NCBI GenBank assembly: GCA_902825775.1
Contig: CADECF010000011.1
Coordinates: forward strand, 1 to 64,000
Length of the DNA stretch: 64,000 nucleotides
DNA from: an uncultured Lysobacteraceae bacterium
Lineage (GTDB): Bacteria > Pseudomonadota > Gammaproteobacteria > Xanthomonadales > Xanthomonadaceae
Reading direction: 5' to 3'
Every line of letters starts with the position of its first letter. Within the stretch, counting starts at the first letter, position 1. The notes beneath the pieces were generated by a model. It saw only the letters and a list, made by a program, of their open reading frames with translations, had not been told where the DNA came from and did no database searches. Positions 23,202-32,759 of this stretch are shown here, piece by piece. The position numbers were made by a program, and so were the translations under genes.

Positions 23202-23537
23202 ATGAAGTCGTTGAAACTGCTTTTGAATTCGCTGCTGTTGTCGCTGGCGCTGATCGGCAGCGCCCTGGCCGCCGACGAGAAGGTCAACATCAATACTGCC
23301 GATGCCGCCACGCTGGACCGAGTGCTGATCAATGTCGGTGCCTCCAAAGCCGAGGCGATCGTCGCCTATCGCAAGGAGAACGGCGCGTTCAAAAGCCCCG
23401 AACAGCTCGCCCAGGTCAAGGGCATCGGCTTGAAGACGGTCGAAAAGAACCGCGACCGGATCGTGGTCGCGGGCAGCGCCGCCGCACCGAAGGCGGCCGT
23501 CAAGACGGCGGTGGCCACCAAACCTGCAAAGCGCTGA
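23202..23537 (+). CDS. ComEA-like helix-hairpin-helix secreted protein
   Basis: A 111-aa protein with a signal peptide (MKSLKLLLNSLLLSLALIGS, ending ALA) and a ComEA-type double helix-hairpin-helix domain: VNINTADAATLDRVLINVGASKAEAIVAYR, then FKSPEQLAQVKGIGLKTVEKNRDRI. ComEA proteins bind incoming DNA in the periplasm during transformation. The tail is Ala/Lys-rich (about residues 90-111), which could add nonspecific DNA affinity. A GAGGAA ribosome site precedes ATG 23202. A strong terminator follows. Confidence 0.88.
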   Translation: MKSLKLLLNSLLLSLALIGSALAADEKVNINTADAATLDRVLINVGASKAEAIVAYRKENGAFKSPEQLAQVKGIGLKTVEKNRDRIVVAGSAAAPKAAVKTAVATKPAKR

Positions 23538-23618
23538 ACAGGCCGTCCCGGACCGCGTGGGCGCCCGCGTGATCGAGGGTGCCGATTGCGGCGGCGGGAT
23601 GCCGGCAAGACAAGGGGT

Positions 23619-23658
23619 GCCGGCCGGCTGCGCGGGAATGGCAGCCGGCCGGCGTTTT
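23619..23658 (+). terminator. Intrinsic terminator after the ComEA-like gene
   Basis: A 13-bp stem (GCCGGCCGGCTGC at 23619-23631 with its complement at 23641-23653), nine-base loop, then GTTTTTA. It lies about 80 bases after the stop codon. Confidence 0.9.
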
Positions 23659-23695
23659 TACCGTTCCTAAGTCAGCGCACAGCTAAACTCTTGCG

Positions 23696-24292
23696 ATGAG
23701 CGAACGTAACGGAATCTCCTGGGTAGTCCCCGCCAACGAATACCGGCGCGAGCGTTGGAAGAACGGCGCCGGCTGGACGCGGGAAATCGCCCGCATGCCG
23801 GACCAGGCCGAAGGCTGGCAATGGCGCTTGTCGATCGCCGAGATCGAGCAGGACGCGCCGTTTTCGATTTTCCCCGGCGTTCAACGCGAGCTGGTGCTGC
23901 TGAGCGGCAATGGTTTGCGGCTGCGTTTCGACGACGGCGAGATACACGTGCTGCAGCCGCCGCACGAGCGGATACGTTTCAGCGGCGAGCGCGGCGTGGT
24001 CGGCGAATTGGTCGATGGCACGACCCACGACTTCAATCTGATGTGGCGCCCGGATGCCGTCGATGCCCAGCTTTGGCACCGGCCGCTGGTCGGCCCGATG
24101 GTGATCTTCATCGATCCGGGCGCGACTTGGGCGGTGTATCTGCTGGCGGGCACGGCGCGCTTCGTCGACGATTCGGGTTTGCCGGCGTTGGCGGCCGGGG
24201 ACACCGCCTTCATGCAGGCCGACACCGAGCGCCGGCGCCACGTGATGGAAGGCGCGGGCGGGGCGTTGCTGGTCAAGATCCAACCCAAATAG
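23696..24292 (+). CDS. HutD/Ves family cupin protein
   Basis: A 198-aa HutD-like double-cupin protein. Typical features are RRERWKNGAGWTREIARMP at the start, LSIAEIEQDAPFSIFPGVQRELVLLSG, and DFNLMWRPDAVDAQLWH. HutD is linked to histidine utilisation in Pseudomonas, and E. coli Ves is cold-linked; no hut genes are nearby here, so the role is open. Single gene, converging on the flavoreductase across a repeat pair. Confidence 0.85.
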   Translation: MSERNGISWVVPANEYRRERWKNGAGWTREIARMPDQAEGWQWRLSIAEIEQDAPFSIFPGVQRELVLLSGNGLRLRFDDGEIHVLQPPHERIRFSGERGVVGELVDGTTHDFNLMWRPDAVDAQLWHRPLVGPMVIFIDPGATWAVYLLAGTARFVDDSGLPALAAGDTAFMQADTERRRHVMEGAGGALLVKIQPK

Positions 24293-24301
24293 CGTCGTCG
24301 T

Positions 24302-24428
24302 GTAGAGCGGAGCTTGCTCCGCTGCTCCTTGCTGTTGGGTTCTCGTGACCTGTGGCGTTCTGGGTTCCATCGCCAAAAAAACGCTACCGGGCGCATAAAA
24401 AAGAGCAGCGGGGCAAGCCCCGCTCTAC
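24302..24428. repeat. Inverted pair of GTAG palindromes (family A), widely spaced
   Basis: A copy GTAGAGCGGAGCTTGCTCCG at 24302 is mirrored by a slightly different copy (GGGGCAAGCCCCGCTCTAC) ending at 24428. About 75 unique bases lie between. It sits between convergent HutD and flavoreductase genes, five bases from the latter's stop codon. Confidence 0.88.
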
Positions 24429-24433
24429 AAGGC

Positions 24434-26077
24434 TCAATACACGTCGCGGCGGTAGCGGCCTTCGACGCGCAACTGCTCGACGGTGCTGTCGCCCAGCGTC
24501 TCGCGCAGAACGGCATCCACGCCGGGCGCCATGCCCTGCAAGCTGCCGCATACGTAGATCGCTGCGCCGGCTTCGATCCAATCGCGCAGCGCATCCGCCG
24601 AAGCGGCGAGCGCATGTTGCACGTACGCTCGCGCGCCGCCGTCGCGCGAGAATGCCAAGTCGAGGCGTTCGATGAAACCTTCATCGCGCCAACGCCGGAG
24701 TTCGTCGCCGTAGAAGAAATCGCGATCGGCATTGCGTTCGCCGAACAAGAGCCAATTGCGGCGCGCGCCCGCCGCGATGCGGGCTTTCAAGTGCGCGCGC
24801 AAGCCGGCCGCGCCGGTGCCGTTGCCGATCAGGATCAGCGGCCGCGACGGCTGCGGCGCATGGAAATTGGGATTGCTGCGGATGCGCAACGCGATCTCGC
24901 CGCCCGGCGCGGCGTAGTCGCACAACCAGCCGCTACCCAGGCCCGGGCTGCCGTCAGGCCGCAGCATGCGCCGCAACAGCACATGGATGGCGCCGTCCGA
25001 AGGCAACGAGGCGATGGAATATTCGCGATGCGGCAGCGGCTGCAGTCGCGCAGCCAGCGTCGACGCATCGAGTCCACCGGCTTCGGTCGCGGCGAGCAGA
25101 TGCGAGCGTCCCAATACTTCGTCCAGCCGTTCGCGCTTCCCGTCGCGGTCGACGATGGTCGCCGCATCCAGCGATAAAGCATCGAGCAGCGCAGCGACCG
25201 CCGCCAGCGAGTTGCGCGGACCGATTTCGGCGATGTCGCCGGCCTGCCACTGCAGCACAAGATCCTGCGGTGGGACCAAGGCGATATGGAATGCGGCGGC
25301 GCCGACGCTGCCCGGATTCAATTCGCGACGCTCGGCCAAGCGCCAGGACTGATAGGCCGGCGCAGTCCAGTCGGGCAGGTCGGGCTGTCCGGCGATCAGG
25401 GACAGATGATGTTGCCAATGGCGCAACGCGCCTTCATCGCCGTTATCCACTTCGACCAAGTCGAACAAAGGTTCGGCGCCCGAACCTCGCAGCCAATCGT
25501 CCAGCGCATGCCCGAAACCGCAAAAATGATCGTATTCCCGATCGCCCAACGCCAGCACGCCGTAACGCAGCGACGGCAACGCCGCCGGCCGACCCATCGC
25601 ATCGCGGACGAAAGCCAGCGCAGGGTCCGGCGCATCGCCCTCGCCGGTGGTGCTGACCACGAACAAGGCGCTTTCGTAACCGGCCAGCGCATGGGTTTCG
25701 AGTTTTCCCAGATCGCGCAGTTGCACGGATAGCCCCGCGTCGCGCAGATTCTTGGCGCTGCGCTCGGCGAGCTCCTGTGCGAAACCGGTCTGGCTGGCGT
25801 AGGCGAGCAGCACGCGCGACGCCGAAGTCTGCGCGTCGGCACGCTCTTCGTCCGCATGGCGAGGCCGCGAGCGCCACAGCCCCCAGCCACTGATGCCCAC
25901 ATAGGCCGACACGGTGAATGCTGCGCTCCACCAGCGCACGCTGTCGGACGGCAAGGTCCATGCGGCTCCGGGCTGCAATTTCAGCAACGCGACCGCGATC
26001 GCGAGCAGGCACAGCAACAACGCGCCGTTGCCGAGTGCGGCGCGCGATGGCCAGACGCGGGCGGCGGCGTCCCTCAC
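24434..26077 (-). CDS. Membrane-anchored NADPH flavoreductase (flavodoxin + CysJ-like domains)
   Basis: A 547-aa diflavin-type reductase. Two N-terminal transmembrane helices (about 17-34 and 47-67) are followed by a flavodoxin domain from about residue 88 (VLLAYASQTGFAQELAE; STTGEGDAPDPA) that binds FMN. A ferredoxin-reductase part comes from about 255: REYSIASLPSDG for FAD, LILIGNGTGAAGLRAHL for NADPH, and IYVCGSLQGMAPGV near the end. It lacks a haem sulfite-reductase partner, so sulfite reduction is unlikely. The GTG start overlaps the apbE stop. Context suggests it feeds electrons from NADPH into the PepSY/DUF2271 chain of the iron locus (inference). Confidence 0.88.
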   Translation of the reverse strand: MRDAAARVWPSRAALGNGALLLCLLAIAVALLKLQPGAAWTLPSDSVRWWSAAFTVSAYVGISGWGLWRSRPRHADEERADAQTSASRVLLAYASQTGFAQELAERSAKNLRDAGLSVQLRDLGKLETHALAGYESALFVVSTTGEGDAPDPALAFVRDAMGRPAALPSLRYGVLALGDREYDHFCGFGHALDDWLRGSGAEPLFDLVEVDNGDEGALRHWQHHLSLIAGQPDLPDWTAPAYQSWRLAERRELNPGSVGAAAFHIALVPPQDLVLQWQAGDIAEIGPRNSLAAVAALLDALSLDAATIVDRDGKRERLDEVLGRSHLLAATEAGGLDASTLAARLQPLPHREYSIASLPSDGAIHVLLRRMLRPDGSPGLGSGWLCDYAAPGGEIALRIRSNPNFHAPQPSRPLILIGNGTGAAGLRAHLKARIAAGARRNWLLFGERNADRDFFYGDELRRWRDEGFIERLDLAFSRDGGARAYVQHALAASADALRDWIEAGAAIYVCGSLQGMAPGVDAVLRETLGDSTVEQLRVEGRYRRDVY

Positions 26078-27039
26078 GCGTCGAGGTGGCTTTCGAATTG
26101 CGGCGTTGCGGTCGCCGCTTCGCCCCGTGCGACGAAACGCGCCGCCAGGGCATGTTCGCGCGCGAACGCGAGCCCCGCTTCGGCGCCCATCACGGTCAAT
26201 GCGGTCGCCCACGCGTCGGCGCGCATCGCGTCGTCGGCGACGACGGTGACGGCGACCGGTGCCCGTTCGACCGGTTTTCCGCTGCGCGGGTCGAGGGTGT
26301 GCGCATACTCGCGGCCTTCGCTCTCGTAACGGTGCCAGCGGTCGCCGGACGTGGCCACGGCCTTGCCCGACAATCGCAGCACCTGGATGTCATCGTCGTC
26401 GCGATCCGGATCGGTTTCGACCAGCACGCGCCAGGGATCCCCGCCGGGTTTGCGGCCGTAGCCGTACAGCTCGCCGCCCACTTCGATCAACGCGCTTTCG
26501 ATACCGCGTTGCCGCAAATGCGCCGCGAGCAGATCGACGGCGTAGCCTTTGGCGATCGCCGACAAGTCGACCTGCACGCCGCCGGGCTGCAAAGCTTCGC
26601 GCAAATCGGGTCGCAGCGAGAGACGACGCCAACCGATCTTCGCGTTCGCCGCTGCAAGCTCCGCAGCATCCGGAATGCGCAGTTTGCGGCCTTGCGGCCC
26701 GAAGCCCCACAGGTCGACCAGCGGACCGACCGTCGGATCGAAGGCGCCGCCGCTGGCTTCGGCGATCTCCAATGCGCAACTCAGCACTGCGAACAGCGCT
26801 TCGGGCAGGACCGCCCAAGTGCCGGCCGCGGCGCGATTGAAACGGCTCAAATCCGAATCGTTCCGCCATGTGCTCATTTGCGACACCACACGGTCCAACT
26901 GTGCTTGCAAGCCATCGTGCAGCGCATGCATCGACGCGTGCGGCGCGACCAGCTTGACCGACCAGGTCGTGCCCATGGTTTCGCCGGCCAGCGTATCGAT
27001 GGCCAGAGGCGTGGTCGTGGAAGGGGTCGCGGAATTCAT
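26074..27039 (-). CDS. apbE: FAD:protein FMN transferase
   Basis: A 321-aa ApbE-family enzyme that covalently attaches FMN from FAD to a threonine or serine of extracytoplasmic proteins. Motifs are GETMGTTWSVKL near the start, FDPTVGPLVDLWGFG, VDLSAIAKGYAVDLL, IEVGGELYGYG and the metal/FAD motif HTLDPRSGKP. There is no clear lipobox or strong signal peptide after ATG 27037-27039, which is odd because targets are periplasmic; an alternative upstream start does not add one. The likely target is the DUF2271 protein two genes upstream. Confidence 0.92.
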   Translation of the reverse strand: MNSATPSTTTPLAIDTLAGETMGTTWSVKLVAPHASMHALHDGLQAQLDRVVSQMSTWRNDSDLSRFNRAAAGTWAVLPEALFAVLSCALEIAEASGGAFDPTVGPLVDLWGFGPQGRKLRIPDAAELAAANAKIGWRRLSLRPDLREALQPGGVQVDLSAIAKGYAVDLLAAHLRQRGIESALIEVGGELYGYGRKPGGDPWRVLVETDPDRDDDDIQVLRLSGKAVATSGDRWHRYESEGREYAHTLDPRSGKPVERAPVAVTVVADDAMRADAWATALTVMGAEAGLAFAREHALAARFVARGEAATATPQFESHLDA

Positions 27040-27102
27040 CGGTTCATGCTCTCCCTCGCTCCGCATTCGGGAGCGAGGGCGCCCGTAGGCCGTTGTTGCG
27101 GA

Positions 27103-27909
27103 TTACTGCGGCAACACTTCGAGCGTGGCCACATAACCCAAGCGGCGCTGTTTCGCGCCAGGCACGGTGACCTTATCGTCCTGCGACGTCGCTTCGAGCC
27201 AGTACATGCCCGGTTCGGGCCAGGTCACGGCGAACTCGCCGTTGGCATCGGTCTTGAGCTTGATTTCGTCCTGCGCGTTGCGATAACGCGTGCCGCCGCG
27301 AATGATCTGCACGTCCAGGCCGGCAGCCGGCTTGCCGTCGATCTGCAGGCGGAACTTCGCTTCCTCTTTCGCGAACAGGTCGTTCGGGTGCGTCACCGGC
27401 ACCATTTCTAGGCCGTTGCCGCTCGGCTTGATCGCGGTGTCGTTGGGCGAGCCGTTGGTGACGAAGGTTTCGACGCGGCTCACCGATTGGCCCACCTGCA
27501 GGTCCTTGGCGTTCTTGGGCACTTCGGTGGCGAACGTCGCCGGCGTGCCGCGCCAGCGCTTGGGCTGGCCGTTCTCGTTCCAACTCGCGGTGGCGTAGTC
27601 GTTGATCACGCCGATGCGGTAGGTGCCGGTCTGTTTCAGTTCGACGTCGAACACGCTGCGGTATTTGCCGGTGGACGGATTGGACGGCGCCTGCTTGCTG
27701 CCGTCGGGCGCGACGATGGCGAGGTTGTCCAGCTTCAACGGCACATGGTTGAAGTAGAACAAGTCGTTGGACACCGCGGCGTCGACGGTAACGACCGGGT
27801 TCTCGCCGGCGATCACGGTTTGCGAAGGCTGCAGCCAAGCCTTGTGCGCCATCGCGGCGAACGGCAGCGCGGCCAGGGCGAAAGCGATTACGAGCTTGGA
27901 ACGTTTCAT
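27103..27909 (-). CDS. DUF4198 periplasmic protein
   Basis: A 268-aa exported protein. The signal peptide ends ...LPFAAMA with the mature chain starting HKAWLQPS, i.e. with an N-terminal histidine. Two Ig-like beta domains follow: residues about 30-150 and about 175-268, the latter with [15 protein letters not shown] and [24 protein letters not shown]4198 proteins are related to the periplasmic part of nickel/cobalt uptake systems, so metal handling is plausible. It sits between the DUF2271 and apbE genes in the iron locus. Confidence 0.88.
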   Translation of the reverse strand: MKRSKLVIAFALAALPFAAMAHKAWLQPSQTVIAGENPVVTVDAAVSNDLFYFNHVPLKLDNLAIVAPDGSKQAPSNPSTGKYRSVFDVELKQTGTYRIGVINDYATASWNENGQPKRWRGTPATFATEVPKNAKDLQVGQSVSRVETFVTNGSPNDTAIKPSGNGLEMVPVTHPNDLFAKEEAKFRLQIDGKPAAGLDVQIIRGGTRYRNAQDEIKLKTDANGEFAVTWPEPGMYWLEATSQDDKVTVPGAKQRRLGYVATLEVLPQ

Positions 27910-27956
27910 CGATGACTCCAGCGGATGCGGATAATGATTGGTTGATGTCGTGTCGA

Positions 27957-28472
27957 TCAGGGCTTGGCGGCGAGCGTGACGGCGCCCAGCTCGCTGCTGC
28001 CCTGCGCCTTGCCCGTCTGCGGCGCCTTGATCGGCCAGACGAAAGGGATTTTCAGCAGCTCGCGACCACCGACTTCGCGCGCGGCCTCCACCACCAGCGT
28101 GTAGTTGCCGGGCGCGAGCTTGGCGAGTTCGGGCTGCTTGTCGTCGAATTTGAGCGCGTGCTTGCCTGCCGGACGCGTGGGGCCGGTCACGCCGTCGACC
28201 GGCACCTTCAAAGTGCGTCCGGAACGACGCCACCACTGGCGCAGGTCCGGCAACCACTTGGTGCCGTGCCCTTCCTTGGTGTCCTTGGTCATGTACCAGA
28301 CAGCCAAATTGGCGGCCGCTTTCTGGTCCGCGCCTTCGACCCACATCGCGACGTAGGGCCGATGGTATTCGGCGGCGTTGATGCGCGGTATCTCGACGTT
28401 GATTTCCAGCTCGGCCGCATACACCGGCATGGCCAGCAGGGTGCCCAGTGCGATCGTCAGTTTGGCTCGCAT
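27957..28472 (-). CDS. DUF2271 periplasmic protein with flavinylation motif
   Basis: A 171-aa exported protein. The signal peptide [19 protein letters not shown] is followed by an Ig-like DUF2271 fold ([20 protein letters not shown], then [14 protein letters not shown]). Residues 93-99 read DGVTGPT, close to the D-x-x-T-G-A-T sequence that ApbE flavinylates, which would make T99 the FMN site. [20 protein letters not shown] follows. With apbE two genes away it is the best candidate flavoprotein of the locus. Confidence 0.88.
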   Translation of the reverse strand: MRAKLTIALGTLLAMPVYAAELEINVEIPRINAAEYHRPYVAMWVEGADQKAAANLAVWYMTKDTKEGHGTKWLPDLRQWWRRSGRTLKVPVDGVTGPTRPAGKHALKFDDKQPELAKLAPGNYTLVVEAAREVGGRELLKIPFVWPIKAPQTGKAQGSSELGAVTLAAKP

Positions 28473-28492
28473 ATCGTTTCTCGGTCGAAGAA

Positions 28493-29140
28493 TCAGTGGA
28501 TGAAAAGCAGCGCAAGCAATACGGGGATCACCAAGCCCAGCCCCACGTAAGGCCAGGTCATGCGTCGTTGCCGCGCATGCAGTTGCAGCAGGAACAGGCC
28601 GGTGATGCAGAACACCAGGCAGGCTAGGGCGAATACGTCGATGAACCAGCCCCAGGCCGGCCCCGCGTTGCGGCCTTTGTGCAGGTCGTTCAAATACGAA
28701 ATCCAGCCGCGGTCGGTACGCTCGAACTCGACCGCGCCGTCGCCGCGCTGGATGCTGATCCAGGCATCGGTGCCGGGGCCGGGCATCGAAAGATAGACCT
28801 CGTCCGCGGACCATTCGGCGTCGCGCGCATCGATGCCGGTATCCAGTTGCCCGGCCAGCCATGCCGCCACACCGGCCGGCAATGGCGCATTGCCATCCTC
28901 GCGTTCGCCCAGCGACTGCAGCAACGGCGCCGGCAGCGTCAGCGTGCGGTGCGCGACTTGCGGTTGCGCTTCGATCTTCGAGGCGTGATTCAGCGTGATG
29001 CCGGTAATCGAGAACAGCAGCATGCCGATCAGGCACACGGCCGAGCTGATCCAATGCCACTGGTGCAGCGTACGCAGCCAGAAGCCGCGCCGTTGCTGGC
29101 CGCCGATCGCGTTGCCTGCGGCGCGGACGTTTTCGCTCAC
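28493..29140 (-). CDS. PepSY-associated transmembrane protein (PiuB-like)
   Basis: A 215-aa inner-membrane protein. It has one helix at about 30-50 ([19 protein letters not shown]), a periplasmic PepSY-like segment to about 155, and two C-terminal helices at about 160-185 and 193-214. Histidines H26, H29, H52 and H154 ([17 protein letters not shown]) lie at membrane edges in the positions where PepSY_TM proteins are thought to bind haem. It overlaps the piuC stop by four bases. Probably a trans-membrane electron carrier for siderophore-iron reduction (inference). Confidence 0.85.
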   Translation of the reverse strand: MSENVRAAGNAIGGQQRRGFWLRTLHQWHWISSAVCLIGMLLFSITGITLNHASKIEAQPQVAHRTLTLPAPLLQSLGEREDGNAPLPAGVAAWLAGQLDTGIDARDAEWSADEVYLSMPGPGTDAWISIQRGDGAVEFERTDRGWISYLNDLHKGRNAGPAWGWFIDVFALACLVFCITGLFLLQLHARQRRMTWPYVGLGLVIPVLLALLFIH

Positions 29141-29823
29141 GGCTCGGCCCAGCGCCGCAGCAGGTTGTGGTACACGCCGGTGAGCTGCACCAAGGCGGGA
29201 TGCTCGGGCACCGATTGGGTCAACCGGCGGATCGAAACGTCCAACTCGAACATCAACCGCCGCTGCGCATCCTCGCGCAGCATGCTCTGGATCCAGAAGA
29301 ACGATGCCAGCCGCGTGCCGCGCGTCACCGGCAGCACCTTGTGCAAACTCGTGCCGGGATACAGCACCAGATCGCCTGCGGCGAGTTTGATGCTCTGCGT
29401 GCCGAAGGTGTCTTCGATCACCAGTTCGCCGCCGTCGTATTCCTCCGGTGCGCTCAGGAAGAGCGTCGCCGACAGGTCGGTGCGCAACGCTTCGGCGCGG
29501 CCGCCGCTGCGGTCGTAGCGGATGGCGTTATCGACGTGGTAATCGAACGATTGCCCGCCCGCATATCGGTTGAACAACGGCGGGAACACGCGCTTGGGCA
29601 AAGCCGCGGAGAAAAAAGTGCTGTTGCGCGACAAGGCTTCCAGCACGATCGCGCCGAGCTCGCGCGCCACGTCAGAATCTTCGGGCAGTTGCGCGTTGTC
29701 CTTGGCCTTGGCCGATTGGTGGCCGGCGGTGATGCGGCCGTCGGCCCAATCTGCGCTCTCCAGCCGCGCGCGGCAATGCGCCACTTGCTCGGCGGTCAGG
29801 ACGTTGGCGATCGGCAGCAGCAT
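29137..29823 (-). CDS. piuC: Fe(II)/2-oxoglutarate PKHD-type hydroxylase PiuC
   Basis: A 228-aa dioxygenase of the YbiX/PiuC type, found beside iron-siderophore receptors in many proteobacteria. The metal triad is H96-x-D98 in [12 protein letters not shown] and the histidine in [19 protein letters not shown], with its following arginine binding 2-oxoglutarate. Its physiological substrate is unknown. It lies 49 bases after the TonB-dependent receptor and overlaps the PepSY gene, as in piuA-piuC arrangements. Confidence 0.93.
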   Translation of the reverse strand: MLLPIANVLTAEQVAHCRARLESADWADGRITAGHQSAKAKDNAQLPEDSDVARELGAIVLEALSRNSTFFSAALPKRVFPPLFNRYAGGQSFDYHVDNAIRYDRSGGRAEALRTDLSATLFLSAPEEYDGGELVIEDTFGTQSIKLAAGDLVLYPGTSLHKVLPVTRGTRLASFFWIQSMLREDAQRRLMFELDVSIRRLTQSVPEHPALVQLTGVYHNLLRRWAEP

Positions 29824-29872
29824 GGCGTATCCGGGGAAAGGCGCGCCGCGGAGGGCGGCGCGCCATTTTGCC

Positions 29873-32305
29873 TCAGAACCGGTACGTGGCCGTCAGCGTC
29901 GTCGCGCGGGCCTCGCCCGGCGTCGCCCAGCCGTTGTTGCGGATGCGCAGGTAGTACTCCTCGTCGAGCAGGTTGCTCACGTTCAATTGCAGCGCGAAAT
30001 TTCGGCTGAAGTCGTAGGCGACCATGGCCCGGTGGGTCCAGTAGTCCGGCGTCTTGTACAGCGCGGTCTGGGTGGTTACGCCGCCGCTGGTGGCCAGGAA
30101 GCTGTTGTTCAGATAGAACTCGCCCTGATAAGTAGCGCCGTAGCCGAAGGTCCACTTGCCCAGTGCGTAAGTCGTCCATAGGCTCGCCGAATGCTTGGGC
30201 GTGTTGGTCAGCGGATTGCCCTTCTGCGGGTCCGGGAAAGCGGCGCTGTTGCCGCAATTCGCCGCGCCCGGATTCGCCAGGCAGAAGTCGGACACGCTGC
30301 GCAGCACTTCGCTGTCCAGATAGGTGTAGTTGGCGAACACCGACCAGTCGTGAGTGATGCGGCCCGCAGCGCCCAACGCCACGCCTTGTACGCGCGCGCG
30401 GCCGTCGAGCGCCTGTTCGCCGGTGAAGTTGGTCGGATCCGGGTCGGCCACGCGGAAATTCTCGCGCTCGTTGCGGAATACGGCCGCGGTCAGCGCCAGG
30501 CGCGAATCCAGGATTTCCCACTTGGTGCCGAGTTCGATGTTGACCGCGCTTTCCGGATCCGTCGTGCAGTTGGCGGTGCCTGTGGGAATGGTGGCGGGGC
30601 TGGCGAGCGTGCACGACCCGTTGACCGAAGCTTTGGACGGCGTCTTCGAATTGGCGTACGACAAGTAGACCGTGCCGTTTTCGACCGGCTTGTAGACCAG
30701 GCCGGCGCGGTACGAGAAAAGATTGTCCTTGTTTTCGGCGTAGCCGGCGACGTTCTTGCCGAGGTTGGCGCCGATCGAACCGGCCTCGGTGGAGACGTTG
30801 TAAGGCACGCTGTCGCCTTCGTTGTGTTCATAGCGCGCGCCCAGGCTGAGCATCCAATTCTCGTTGAACTTCAACGTATCGAAGATGTAGGCCGCCTGGT
30901 TGCTCAACGTGCCGTCGGTTTTGTTGACCAGGGTCGCGTTGTACGGGCCGGTGTAGCGCGAATCCGGGTTGTAGATGTCCATGAACGGCAGGTGGTTCGG
31001 TGCTGTGAAGGGGTTGCTGCCGTCGGCATTGCGGAAGACGTTAAGAGTTTCCAGTTCGAAAGTTTCGCGTGAGAACGACACGCCGGCGACGAGAGCGTGT
31101 TCCACCGCACCGGTAGCGAAATGCGCCGTCAGATCGGTCTGGCTGATCGCGATCGCATTGCTCGTATCGCGCACGTGGCCGCGCGGCCCGCTGGGCAGGT
31201 ATTGGCCGGGCGATACGGTGATGTCGTCGGCAGGGCCGGGACCGTTCCCTACGATGCACGAGCCGCCGGTGGGCGTCGCGTTGTTCGGCAGGCACCAAGT
31301 CCCCTGCGTGGCGTCGACGACGCTCAGCTGATCGACCTTCTGGAACCGCGCCAGGCTGCGCAGGCTCAGGTTATCGCTGAAATCGTGTTCGAAGATGCCG
31401 GTCAGCATGTCGACAGTGATCTCCTGTTTGTCGACGTTGTGGTAGCCGTAATAGTTGCTCGGATCCACGCCCGGCAGCGGGCCGTCGTTGAAAGCGTTGC
31501 GGTAGTAGGGCACGCCGTACTGCGGGGTGTTGTCGTCTTCCTGATGCAGGTAGTTCAGCGTGAAGCGCGTATCCGAGCCCAGACCGAGCGCCAGCGACGG
31601 TGCGATGCCCCAGCGTTCGAACTTCTCGTAATCGCGGCCCGGCACATCGTTCTGGTGCGCCATCGCATTGATCCGGAACGCGGTGCCGTTATCGAAATCG
31701 GTATTGCTGTCCACGCTGATGCGGCCGTAGCTGTCGGTGCCGGCACCGGCGGTGAACGCGGTCGCATCGCCCGCATGCGCCTGCTTGCTGACCAGGTTGA
31801 TGTTGCCGCCGACCGAGCCCGCGCCGGAATAGACCGAGTTGGAGCCGTTGATCAGTTCCAGCGATTCCAGGTTGAAGGTATCGGTGCGCGTGTATTGCGC
31901 GCTGTCGCGGACGCCGTCGGTGGTGATGTCGCTGTTGGCGCTGAAGCCGCGCAGGTTGATGCTGTCGCCGTAACCGCCGCCGCCTTCGCCGGCGCCGAAA
32001 GTGATGCCGGGCAGATTGGTCAGCACATCGCGCAGCGACAGCAGGCCCTGCTGGTCCATCGTTTCCTTGCTGACCACGGTGATGGTCTGCGGCGTGTCGT
32101 TGAGCGCTTCGGTGTACTTCGGCGATGCGGCCTTGGTGACGTACTTGCCTTCGACCTCGACCTTGTCGAGCTGGGTCGGATCCTTCTGCATGGCGGCGGA
32201 GGCGGCGACCGCGCCGGCCTGGGGTTCAGCGGCGACGGCGGGAAGGGAGAGGGCAGCAGCCAAAGCCGCCGCGAGCGGAGCGACGGCGAACGTGCGGGAA
32301 GTCAT
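29873..32305 (-). CDS. TonB-dependent catecholate-siderophore-type receptor (Fiu/PiuA-like)
   Basis: An 810-aa outer-membrane receptor. The signal peptide runs to about residue 27. The TonB-box/plug region has [69 protein letters not shown] and [19 protein letters not shown], the Fiu-type plug. The beta barrel ends with the outer-membrane signature ...LTATYRF. Location next to piuC supports uptake of ferric catecholates or similar. I use ATG 32303-32305. A Fur-like site lies just upstream. Confidence 0.93.
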   Translation of the reverse strand: MTSRTFAVAPLAAALAAALSLPAVAAEPQAGAVAASAAMQKDPTQLDKVEVEGKYVTKAASPKYTEALNDTPQTITVVSKETMDQQGLLSLRDVLTNLPGITFGAGEGGGGYGDSINLRGFSANSDITTDGVRDSAQYTRTDTFNLESLELINGSNSVYSGAGSVGGNINLVSKQAHAGDATAFTAGAGTDSYGRISVDSNTDFDNGTAFRINAMAHQNDVPGRDYEKFERWGIAPSLALGLGSDTRFTLNYLHQEDDNTPQYGVPYYRNAFNDGPLPGVDPSNYYGYHNVDKQEITVDMLTGIFEHDFSDNLSLRSLARFQKVDQLSVVDATQGTWCLPNNATPTGGSCIVGNGPGPADDITVSPGQYLPSGPRGHVRDTSNAIAISQTDLTAHFATGAVEHALVAGVSFSRETFELETLNVFRNADGSNPFTAPNHLPFMDIYNPDSRYTGPYNATLVNKTDGTLSNQAAYIFDTLKFNENWMLSLGARYEHNEGDSVPYNVSTEAGSIGANLGKNVAGYAENKDNLFSYRAGLVYKPVENGTVYLSYANSKTPSKASVNGSCTLASPATIPTGTANCTTDPESAVNIELGTKWEILDSRLALTAAVFRNERENFRVADPDPTNFTGEQALDGRARVQGVALGAAGRITHDWSVFANYTYLDSEVLRSVSDFCLANPGAANCGNSAAFPDPQKGNPLTNTPKHSASLWTTYALGKWTFGYGATYQGEFYLNNSFLATSGGVTTQTALYKTPDYWTHRAMVAYDFSRNFALQLNVSNLLDEEYYLRIRNNGWATPGEARATTLTATYRF

Positions 32306-32356
32306 TGCAGAACCTATCAATTTTGGCCGGACGGCCGTGTCGGGCGGGAATTGTAT

Positions 32357-32371
32357 TGATAATGATTCGCA
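32357..32371 (-). promoter_or_regulatory. Fur-box-like operator before the TonB receptor
   Basis: TGATAATGATTCGCA matches the 7-1-7 Fur site (TGATAAT-N-ATTATCA) with a perfect left arm and 5 of 7 in the right arm. It starts about 50 bases upstream of the receptor ATG, where it could block the promoter. This supports iron repression of the receptor-piuC-PepSY-DUF2271-DUF4198-apbE-flavoreductase run. Confidence 0.75.
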
Positions 32372-32398
32372 ATTACAAACCGTTCAGGAACGTTCCGA

Positions 32399-32719
32399 TC
32401 AGCGGTCGTCGCGGGTCCAGACGGCCTCGGCTTCGACCTTCACCGGAAACTTCATCACCGGCGCATAGGCCGGGGCATTGAGCGCGCGGCCGTCGCGGAC
32501 GTCGAACTTGGAACCGTGCAGAACGCACTCGATCGTCGCTTCGTCGCCATCGAATTCGCCCGCCGACAATTCGAAATCCTCATGGCTGCAGCGGTCCTCC
32601 AGCGCGTAGTAATCGCCGTCGTAATTGACCACCAGGATCGGCGTGTCGCCATCCCAGGCGACCTTGCTCTCGCCGGGCAGCAGCTCCGATGTGGCGCAGA
32701 CGCGTACCCAATCGCCCAT
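32399..32719 (-). CDS. Rieske-type [2Fe-2S] ferredoxin (SUF-associated)
   Basis: A 106-aa Rieske protein of the non-haem oxygenase ferredoxin subunit type. Cluster ligands are C44-x-H46 (DRCSHEDF) and C65-x-x-H68 (ECVLHGSKFD). A GGAGAAG ribosome site selects ATG 32717-32719. There is no oxygenase gene nearby; it is the last gene downstream of sufS and a GNAT gene, so it may be an electron carrier for SUF assembly or an early client (inference). A hairpin repeat lies between it and the GNAT gene. Confidence 0.9.
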   Translation of the reverse strand: MGDWVRVCATSELLPGESKVAWDGDTPILVVNYDGDYYALEDRCSHEDFELSAGEFDGDEATIECVLHGSKFDVRDGRALNAPAYAPVMKFPVKVEAEAVWTRDDR

Positions 32720-32759
32720 CTTCTTCTCCGTTCTCATTTCGGATTTTCGTGGGAGCTTT

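Noticed and set aside
24434-26077. Sulfite reductase alpha subunit for assimilation
   Set aside because: No CysI partner or cys genes are near and it has membrane helices; the iron-locus context fits an electron-supply role better.
27103-28515. A long frame joining DUF4198 with sequence upstream
   Set aside because: The part before [10 protein letters not shown] is the shadow of the DUF2271 gene; a signal peptide defines the real start at 27907-27909.
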